A DNA stretch of 47,771 bases from assembly GCA_036897625.1 (NCBI GenBank), contig JAYMTA010000062.1, positions 1 through 47,771 of the forward strand. Reading direction: 5' to 3'. The stretch is from Pelargonium cotyledonis (Eukaryota > Streptophyta > Magnoliopsida > Geraniales > Geraniaceae). Position numbers and translations under genes: made by a program. Below, one piece after another: positions 37,454-46,009 of the stretch (position 1 is its first letter; each line of letters starts with the position of its first letter). The notes beneath the pieces were generated by a model. The model saw only the letters and a list, made by a program, of their open reading frames with translations, ran no database searches and had not been told where the DNA came from.

Positions 37454-38601
37454 TAACATTATGTGTTGTCCAACATTAGAAGCGTTTGTATCATCTCAAA
37501 AAATAGCATCCCTTATTCTAGATATAACTTTCACATGTAGCTTGTTTTGATGAGTTTTAACCCAATTCAGTCGATCCTCTTCTATGCAAGTATATGCATC
37601 AACAATATATTGTTGCCACAACCTCCCCGCACTCAGTAATGGGTTTGATTCTTATATTCGGTCATGCATCCTATAAGTATAATATTCTCTCATAGTAATA
37701 CATGTTCGGATAGTTTTCTGAATTTTATATTTGATACCTTCATGAAAACCATCTTCGCCAAACGGGAAAAGTAAAGGATATCGCAATGCCATAAAGCTAA
37801 GATGTGTATCAGTAATTCTTTGGAGACCTAAAATGCTATGCTCCACAATAACGTCTCGTGTGAAGTCATTACTCATATCATCTCTGATCAATAACTAGCA
37901 ATTTCAAAAGATTGTGGCATATTTTGCACTCTACCATTTGCACTTCGTGACATTTTTAGAATTAAACGTACAACTACTTCATTATCTTCATTCATCCTAT
38001 CACGTGTCATCCTAAACCACTTAATCAACTCATTATTTTCATTCAACATCGTTATTAAGTGGTTCACAATTACTGGATCCATAATGTCTTCATAACCATT
38101 GCTAGACATGATTGACATTCTACTGTGCATTTCATTATCAGTATCATGGATATGTAGCTGACAAAATAAAGGCTTTTGATTATCCAATGGAAGAAGCGAT
38201 CCTATTTTGTAGTGATTTTGCCCGTTGAGCCTAAAACAATATAGACCACTACTTTTATTAATTTCACTGTCTATCCTCCCACCCATAGATGTGAATGCAA
38301 AAATAGACTTGTTTATTTGAATTTGGTCTCTAAATTTACGACTTCTAGAATCTCAGGGAAAACCACGACTTCTAGAATCTCAGGGAAAACTAAGTAGTTG
38401 TTGCAAAAAATCAGGCATTGGCTTCAAATGTGGTAATTGGATGGTGCCACTCTCACAACAAATTTTGAATGTAGGATTAGTAGGCTTAGTTCTAGATGAC
38501 CTTTCTTCGTACCAAACAATTGCACCACAATCCGGGCAAATATGAGTGAGACTTTTAAAATTGACTAACTCATCAGTGGTATGAGCTGTAATATGAGTCA
38601 T
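37454..38601 (-). pseudogene. Helitron Rep-helicase, N-terminal part (broken)
   Basis: This precedes the Rep domain in the same gene. Going down the minus strand: a Cys-rich segment with ICPDCGAIVWYEER and FKICCESG; LLSFP; FAFTSMGGRID; FRLNGQNHYKIGSLLP; QLHIHDTDNEM; RYPLLFPFGEDGF; TMREYY; then VGQHIMLP, where the LINE interrupts. These are typical of the plant Helitron N-terminal domain. Two TGA stops lie in a duplicated 27-bp unit (38,338-38,390), and other breaks are at about 37,890 and 37,652. The start is unclear: 38,601 is the first ATG of a long frame, but earlier exons may exist. Confidence 0.85.
38338..38390 (-). repeat. 27-bp in-frame tandem duplication
   Basis: Two 26-bp copies (38,338-38,363 and 38,365-38,390) are identical and separated by one base, giving a 27-bp period or nine codons. 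On the coding strand the unit reads about FP-stop-DSRSR, so the stop codon is duplicated with it. The copies are identical, so the duplication is recent relative to the gene's decay. Confidence 0.85.
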
Positions 38602-38813
38602 TGAAAAATAAATATCATTATAAAAGAAAACAAAAAATTTATTATTCAGTGATGAGGTATATTATTTTGATAACGAAAAGCAAATCTTTAAATTTTGATG
38701 TACGCATACGAATGACACGATCAACTGTTAATATAAATAAATTATGTTAAAATTATTACTCAACGTAATATGTGAAAGAACATTTTAAATGAAAAAAAAA
38801 ATAAGTTGATCAT
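38602..38813. other. AT-rich spacer inside the Helitron
   Basis: About 210 bp upstream of the Rep-helicase N-terminus on its strand. It is AT-rich, with no gene and no terminal motif seen. It probably contains 5' untranslated or promoter DNA of the Helitron gene. Confidence 0.4.
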
Positions 38814-38822
38814 TAAATGAAT
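38814..38822 (+). repeat. Left target duplication of Mutator-like element
   Basis: TAAATGAAT is identical to 39,776-39,784 and directly abuts the terminal inverted repeats. A length of 9 bp is diagnostic of Mutator-like transposition. Confidence 0.85.
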
Positions 38823-39775
38823 GGGATAATTACGAATAACTACAAATTTTATTTTTTTCAAAACAAGTGAGTACCCTATGTTTTGCCTTCATCTGTTAAA
38901 AGTTAAAACTAAACCAAATCGTTACACTTTCTCATATCATACTAGAAACATGTGACTTATCTCACCGGAGCAAGTTGCTTAGCCCGTTCTTGCTCCGCCG
39001 ATCGTCTGCTCCGCCACTACCGTTTGCAGACACGCCACCATTTGTGCTCCATCCGTTCATCAAATATGAGCTCCATCCACTGACTTATATGATACTCGTT
39101 ACACAACATCAATTCTGAGTTCATATCTGATTTTTTTGTATCATTTATTTTAGAGTACTTGCTTAGTTTTTAGGTTGTTTTAATTTGGAATTGAATATGA
39201 AGTTCTATGTGTTTGAGTTCCATATATGATTTTTTGTTGTGTAATTGTGAAATTAGTTGGAAAGTTTTTTTTTTTTGTGTGTGTGTTCCAATTTGTTTCT
39301 TGTTGAATGATCTTTGCTGGTGATATAATATGTCTTTTTTTAACCGCGCGTGATATGATCTGTTAATTCTTAAATTAAAGATGAATTAAGTTAGCTGATA
39401 TGAATTGAAGATGTGTTGGCAAGTTTGTTTTTTTATTTTTCCTGAGTTCCAATTTAGTTGATTTTTACAATAAGTTCCAAAGTTTTTTTATATACATTGT
39501 CTTAAATCTCACTTGTGCCAAAAGTTTGAATTTCATGTTTCCAAAATCTTCATGTAATGAGTTATCTAGTGCCAGAAAATTCAAACATTCAGAGAAGTGA
39601 TAAACCGAAGAAGGAGGGGTAATTAAGAGTAATTCCATGATTTTATATGACAAGTTAACATCGTCAGCCAATTACAGACAAATTGATAACATATGGTAGT
39701 CATCTGTTTTAAAATTTTGTTTCTGGAGTCATGTGTTATGGGACGCCCAAAACTGGTATCGTTCGTAATTATCCC
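38823..39775. mobile_element. Non-autonomous Mutator-like element (953 bp)
   Basis: The termini are perfect 14-bp inverted repeats: GGGATAATTACGAA at 38,823-38,836 and its complement at 39,762-39,775. Weaker matching continues to about 28 bp. Identical 9-bp direct repeats flank it. There is no transposase-like frame inside, so it would depend on an outside MuDR-type transposase. An internal block at ~38,960-39,080 is richer in GC than anything around it and could be a captured gene fragment. The rest is AT-rich with T-runs. Confidence 0.85.
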
Positions 39776-39784
39776 TAAATGAAT

Positions 39785-39972
39785 ATATGTAATTAATGAG
39801 GGTAAAATATAACTTGCTAAAAATGTCAAAAATGTATACTAACTAACCTTTGCTTCTTCTATCTGAATCATTTTAAAAATATATTTATTTTTAAAATGTA
39901 TATATATGTATTACTACTACTACTACTACCACGTAAAATACACTACCAAAAAAAAAAAAAAAAAACTTGTAA
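39785..39972. other. Short AT-rich spacer with microsatellite
   Basis: Between two inserted elements. It holds a (TAC)6 run at 39,911-39,929 and an A-run at 39,948-39,965. No gene. Confidence 0.6.
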
Positions 39973-41835
39973 TTTTTTTTTTCTTATTAGCAAATGGTAA
40001 CTTTCATTGGAACAACCAAAAGTTGTAACAAAAGTACAAGAAAAAGTGCACTAAAACCTACCCCCAATATGAGATAGGATTAGCCACCCAAGAGTCAAAA
40101 CCAAAGGAAACACTAAACAACGGGTCTATACAGGAAACTAAGGATAACAAAAAAAGCTTGAATACGAATTACCGTCTCCTCAACAGTAGGGAAAGTTCCC
40201 TGAAACACTAAAACATTCCGAGCAATCCAAATGAACCAAAACACATCCAAACAAGTTGCAGACCAAAGCATCCTACAAAGCTTGCTTGTTGTACATAAGA
40301 TAGAAGGCCATGAAACCAATAAAGAGAAACAGGTGCTATGGGATACAGAACAAACACCCCACCAACTGAAAATTTTAGACCAAATTTTATGAGCCCAAGG
40401 ACAACCAATCAAGAGATGAGACGACGATTCTCTTTCTGAGTCGCACAATAAGCAAAGACAAGCTGTAGAGGTCGACAAGACCTTCCTTCGAACCAAAAAA
40501 TCAAGACACGAGAAGCTCACCAACACCGCAAGCCACGCAAAACATTGCATTTTCTGAGGAATAAAAGATTACCAAATTAATTTGTGGCAAGCAAAATGAA
40601 TATGTGGGGAAGAACGATAGATAACATCAAAAGCCTTCGATGTTGAGAATTTATCAGATGAAGCGTGCTTCCAAACTCGCCTGTCTGGAACTGATGGAGA
40701 CAAAGCAATCCCAGCAACATCCATGCGTAACAATTCACGTTTGTCAACTTCCCACAGCCTCAGACAACGCCGAAAATTAGCACCGCCATTTGGTGCTCTA
40801 GCACTACACTCACTGCAGCAGCTCCGCAGTTCGCCAGCGAGAACAGACGTGGATATAGCTCTTTGAAAGATGAATCCGCAGCCTACCTGTCCAGCCAGAA
40901 ACGACAAAAATTCCCACAGCCAACAACCCATTTAACTGATTTCGAGCCCACTAAATCCACAAATCCCGGAAGCAGCCGTAAGTCCATGATTGCCCGGATG
41001 ACTAATGATGGATTACGAGCTAACAATTCATCTAAAGACCAAGCATTCGACGACCAACCATACTTCTCACACTACACCGACTTCCATAAAGAACTCAATT
41101 GAGTCGAGAACCTCCACCACCATTTAGAAAGGAGACTAATATTCGTAATATGGAGTTGACTAAGGCCAAGCCCACCATGCGCACGTCTTTGAACTACCCG
41201 CTCTCATTTAATTTTGCAAAAGCCCCTTTTCACAGAAGACCCTAACCAAAGAAACCAACGTTCTATAGCTTCGAGAGAGGAAATAACTTGCTTTGGAGCT
41301 CTAAAGAGAGACATATAGAAAAGAGGTAGAGAAGAAAACGCTGACCGTATAAGTGTGACTCTTCCGCCTAGAGAAAAATACTTGCATTGCCAAGTTGCAA
41401 GTTTTTTCTGATACTTCTCAATAATACCAGACCAAGTTCTCAAAAGCTTCGAATTACCACCAAACTTAAATCCAAGATAAGAAATTGGAAATTTTGCGGT
41501 AGAGCAACCCAGATCAGATGCCATCTTACCAATCCGATCATCCGAAATAGAAATACCGATTAGACGGGATTTGGAATAATTAATTTTGATACCCGAAGCG
41601 ACCTCAAAAACACGCAACATGCCTTTAACATGCAAAATAGACGTGTCGGAATCGGAAACATCCAATCAAAGTACCGTATCTTCCGCAAATTGGAGATGCG
41701 AAACCGATATCTCACCAACCCCAATACCACGAAAGAGGCCTTGCGACTCAAATTTGGCGAGAAGAAGATGCAATGTTTCAGCTACAATAACGAAAATATA
41801 AGGGGAGAGCGGGCAACCTTGCTTGACACCCTGCA
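39973..41835 (-). mobile_element. LINE 2 (non-LTR retrotransposon), 5'-truncated, no RNase H
   Basis: Minus strand, starting inside the reverse transcriptase at about 41,830 (GVKQGCPLSP). Then come LQFAEDT (the FADD site, with Glu for the first Asp), a stop right after DTVL, SGIKINYSKS, SYLGFKFGG, GGRVTLIRS, a zinc-binding region with LCLLCDSE and HLLIGCP (about 40,390-40,450), and a 3' end in A10 (T10 at 39,973-39,982 on the plus strand). It lacks the RNase H of LINE 1, so the two belong to different subgroups. Further stops occur at 41,200 and 41,070. I could not find a clear target duplication; the right edge is approximate. Confidence 0.85.
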
Positions 41836-42534
41836 ATTTCTTGTTTTCTTTCCTCAAACTGCAATTTCTTCCTCAATCTCATAGCATACCTCTCATGAAC
41901 CTTTTGTACATCAAATCAAAACAAAGAAACAGGTAAACAATTGTACAAACGTAAACCCCCATCTCATTTGAACACAAAATTGAGTCATTAACCAACTGAA
42001 TAGATAAGAAACTCAAACCAGATACAAATAAATCACAGAAATGAAGTAAGAAATTGTGTGGCAGTAATTGAAAGAATTTGAGGCACCAAATCACAGTCCC
42101 AAAAGCATCAACCTTTTTTTCTCTAAGCTCAACAAAAGTAAAAAACCACATCACAACAGTATTCCAAACCAAACCCTGAACATGAAATCAAACCCCACAA
42201 CTGTTACAATCCTTGGAGATCAAAAGGCACAAACTTGCTCCAAATACAACCAAAACCCATGAGATCAAAACATAAACCCAACAATACCCATACAGAAAAA
42301 CTGACTAAAACCGAAAAATGAGAAGAGAAATCAATGCGAAATGAAGTCTCGGAGCATTTTTATCTTCTTGGGTTCAGTTCAAGGTTGATGATTTAACTGG
42401 AAAAAAGGTGGAGCGAAAGAACACGAATCAGGGCGTGGAGCGATTAACTCACCGCTGCTCGCCGAGAGAAGCTCGCTGGAGATGGAGGACTGTTCAGGCC
42501 ATGGTGCCTATGTGAGAGAGATGAGAGAGCAATT
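41836..42534 (-). other. Possible captured host-gene leader
   Basis: On the minus strand this runs from a GC-richer block (42,420-42,500) with a donor-like GGTGAGTT, through a TTTTTTCCAG acceptor-like site (42,397-42,406), into T-rich leader- or intron-like sequence. No protein is recognisable. Helitrons and Mutator-like elements often pick up such gene fragments. The implied intron would be only 56 bp, short for a plant. This is inference. Confidence 0.25.
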
Positions 42535-42606
42535 AGGGTAATCTAGTCAAAAATGGCAAAACAAAATAAATCCACACATCTTTTCGTTGTTAGACCAAAT
42601 TACCCT
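42535..42606. repeat. Imperfect inverted repeat, MITE-like end
   Basis: AGGGTAATCTAGTC (42,535-42,548) faces GACCAAATTACCCT (42,593-42,606); 12 of 14 positions pair. Such GGGTAAT-type ends are seen in plant DNA transposons, but no flanking duplication was found. Confidence 0.3.
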
Positions 42607-43244
42607 TATCATCACACGCCACATCAGTAATAATAGACAGTAACAACAAAGATGGTTCACTTATCAATTTTAATAACAATAAATAAAACATTAATGTGAG
42701 CATTTATGTATTATGATATCTTTTTTTTTCCTTTTATAGTCCTTCAGTTCTTCCATAATATTGCGCCATGGCTTGTGTTGAGTTCTATTTTTTGCAGTGT
42801 TAGTTTCTTAAAGGATTCTAATTTTTTTCCAGTGTTAGTTATTTATAATTCTGTTTATTTAACAGTTGAAGATAATTACATAACAAGTTGAAGAAAATTG
42901 AGCAGAAAATATAATACAAATTAATCTATTTCGTAATTTGTGTCGTGTCAAATGTGATGGTATGTGTCAATCATGTCATGTAAATACATCACATTTAGTT
43001 ATCGTGTTAAAAGTATCATGTTCGTCTTCATAATTGTGACGGGTTTATGTTGAGCCATATAACACGATTACTAAATATGTGAATCCTGTATCTCAAATAT
43101 TACGAATAGAGAATATAAATATAATCATAAGTTAGATAATAAGAAAGAGACTAAATTACGTCCATAATGTGTTGAAGACAAAACTAATTATAATGTTTAA
43201 AGAACCAAAAAAATATTAATTAAATGTAGAATGTGCAATTCACG
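42607..43244. other. AT-rich intergenic DNA
   Basis: No gene seen. Around 42,940-43,100 is a CGTGT/ACACG-rich passage of the kind common in dispersed plant nuclear repeats; I cannot assign it. An open frame at 42,706-42,891 is low-complexity and unsupported. Confidence 0.4.
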
Positions 43245-43259
43245 ATTGATAAATGTAAA
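43245..43259 (+). repeat. Left target duplication of the SINE
   Basis: ATTGATAAATGTAAA is identical over 15 bp to 43,493-43,507, on the far side of the A-rich tail. Confidence 0.85.
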
Positions 43260-43492
43260 CACTAAAGTTGGCTCAGTTGGTTAATCCAGTAGTGTGAGTG
43301 GGAGGATGTCTCAGGATTAATCCCTACTCAACACATCCTTGGTGGTGGTGGTGTAAGAGACAACTTTGGTGCGGTAAGGTGCCAAAAACTCTAGGCTAGG
43401 GTTAAGAGACCTAGTCTCCTCCTGAACACTATTCGTTCCTTGCATTTATACTCCTTTAGACCGTTGTTTAAAAATCAAAAAATAAAAAAACA
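43260..43492 (+). mobile_element. tRNA-derived SINE (233 bp)
   Basis: A box-like TGGCTCAGTTGG at 43,269-43,280 and B box-like AGGATTAATCC at 43,313-43,323 lie at the spacing of an internal RNA polymerase III promoter. The body continues to an A-rich tail (about 43,468-43,491). A perfect 15-bp target duplication flanks it, which marks LINE-assisted insertion. The exact duplication suggests a fairly recent event. The SINE lies just downstream of the RPA-like gene's stop codon, 31 bp beyond its right target duplication. Confidence 0.85.
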
Positions 43493-43538
43493 ATTGATAA
43501 ATGTAAAAATGTCTATATCAAAAAATTAAATTCATTCA

Positions 43539-46009
43539 TCACACATCATCATCCAAACGTGACTTCTTGCTCTTCTTTTTATTGTACTCCAATTCCACAA
43601 TAGGTAATTTACCTTCAACTTGTATATAAATAAAAGAGGGAAATCACAAAAAAGAACCAAAACAAAATACAAATTTTAGGTAATGTTAAAAAAATAAAAA
43701 AAATTGTTTGAAATACGATCAACTTTTGGATGCTCAGTTGATGAAAGAAGAGTATGTTTGACATCCTTGATAATTACACCAGGGGTAGGCGTTTTAAGTG
43801 CATTAAAATCTTTTTCGCTATGAATGGTTGAGTTTGCATCAATCTATATATAATAATATGAAATAATTATGAATGAATGAATGAATGAATTAGTTAAATA
43901 ATATATCACAAGTAAAAATAATAATAAATGAACGAACGAACCTGATTTAAATTCTCTGGGTAGCTTTTTTCTTCTATATCCTCAATACTAATAATAGATA
44001 TAGTGTGTCTGCCATAAATCTCATTCAAAAAAATTAAGTTTTGCAGATATTTTGTACGTTTTTCCAACAATATCATATAGTGATTTAAGAATTGAAAGAC
44101 TGCTTCCACCTAAAATGATATTTTTAATTATAAATTAAATTTAACTAAAACTTCAAAATAAATGAATAATTTAATAATGTTAAACAAATTAGTAAAATAA
44201 ATGTACCTCACACATAGATTGAGCTTGAACATGTGTTGGAGTCTTAATTAGCTTAACAACATGATTATCCCATAGAGTCATCGTTGTTGTTGCCTCACCA
44301 TCAGTGAATATCGCATTAACTTTACATCTATTAAAATAATAGCTAATTAAAAATATCTATGGTCAAGAATAAAAATGTTTAATTGTAGTTGAAAATTACC
44401 GGCAATTAGGTATTTGATTTCACTATCACAGGAGTTGCACATCATAATGTCATCATTTGTCGATAATTTTTTGTAATGCGTTGGACATGTCTTGTACATC
44501 CAACCCCTTGTTTTCATCTATGCTTTCAACTTTACTTGAAAATGTAAATCAAGTCCTAGTAATATGAAACAATAAATTTATGTACGACAAAAAAAAACAT
44601 TAAATAACAAATATTAATTGACATGAGAAAAACCTCATTAGTACGTAAAACTGAAGCTGCCACGAAAGCTGCAAATGAAATACCTTTTGTAGCTTGTTGA
44701 ATCTCATCACAATCACTCACGTGACAATGTTTGATACAAACAACATCGTTTTGAAACCTGAAATTTATTAAAGTTTATGTATAATAAAAATAACAACTAA
44801 GTTGTATATAAAAAATTAATATGACAAACCTCTTATGCAGTTGCTCGACTTCATAAACTGGGGGGTGGGGGTTTATGAATAACTTTGTGTCATTTGTTGT
44901 ACTCAAAGTTAAATAACCTAAAAATATACTATCAATAGTTGTTAAGAGAAAATATTTTCATTTTATTTGTTTGAGAATAAAAGAAAGTTGACATAGCTAA
45001 AAAATAATGAAAAAAAAAATCACAAACTCGTGCAAATTTAAAACTGTATAGAGATTAAAATTACTCTTGAATGTGCCAACTGTAACTGATGTGACAACCA
45101 AAATTTGAACGGTGTCACTGTTTTCATCTGCAACTTTGTTGAAATCATCATTTTTATCTCCCCACAATGTAAGCACAATTCCATTATTGCTACATTGAAA
45201 TTTTATATTTGATAAATATAAATAAATTAATATATTTCGAAAATGATAACCACTACCAACAAAATTTATATACTTACTTGGAGTCATGCATCCTAATTTT
45301 TCGATGCGTGTTAACTCGTCCATATGACATCATTTGAGTTTTAGGCTCATGAACCTCATCAAATATACCAACAAAATCTATCATAAATTAATAAACTTAA
45401 GATAACACATATATTTTTAGACATATTTTAAATAAAAATAATAAACATGATATCTAAGTACACATGCATATATTCATTATTAACTAAATAATAAAACACA
45501 CAGTTACCTGTCAGAAGAACATGTTTATTACTCCTCATAGACAGTTGTTCATACAGAATGAGATTCAATCTCAACTTCGGACTGTTAGGATCATCCTTTT
45601 CAAACATGCTAACAGTGGTTCTTGGAAGAAAATTGATGCATATTAGATTGGAGACGACCCTATAGTCTCTTGCCACCTTCACCACTTTAAATGTGCTGAA
45701 TATGTGAATACGTCCCTCTTGAATAAGAGGTTCAAATCTGTGCATATCCATTTTTTGAATTGATGCTTGAACTTGTGAGGCCTAAAATCAAGAATAGAAT
45801 ATTTAAAATATATATTAAATTTTTATAACTATTATCAATACAAATTTGAACTCAAAAAGAAAATACTCATATTGTTGTTGATTAATATTAGGCTCAAATT
45901 GAGTTTGACATTGGTTTTGTTGTTTGTACCGATCCATAGATTTTCCACTCGAACTTTTATATTCCAATCAATTTTTTGATCGGAGGTCTTCAATATCATC
46001 AAAATTCAT
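43539..46009 (-). CDS. RPA1-like single-strand DNA-binding protein (Helitron-associated)
   Basis: Binds single-stranded DNA; plant Helitrons often carry such a gene, presumed to help rolling-circle transposition. Exons (minus): 46,009 to ~45,870; 45,781-45,508; 45,377-45,278; 45,189-45,065; 44,917-44,830; 44,757-44,634; 44,555-44,400; 44,327-44,207; 44,109-43,942; 43,843-43,717; 43,618-43,539. All inferred introns have GT-AG ends. First OB fold: DWNIKVRVENLW, then FEPLIQEG and YRVVSN. Second: DFVGIFDEV, VLTLWGDK, VTSVTVGTFKS. C-terminal fold: a zinc finger YKTCPTHYKKL...CNSCDSE (His for the usual second Cys), then FTDGEATTTMTLWD. The tail is Lys-rich and ends with DDDV-stop. Eight of ten junctions keep frame. 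Exon 1 has a frameshift before DWNIK, and exon 7 is out of frame with both neighbours, so it may be a pseudogene. Confidence 0.85.
43871..43890 (+). repeat. (GAAT)5 microsatellite
   Basis: Five perfect GAAT units inside intron 9 of the RPA-like gene, with a shorter GAAC run at 43,930-43,941 near the exon 9 donor. Confidence 0.9.
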
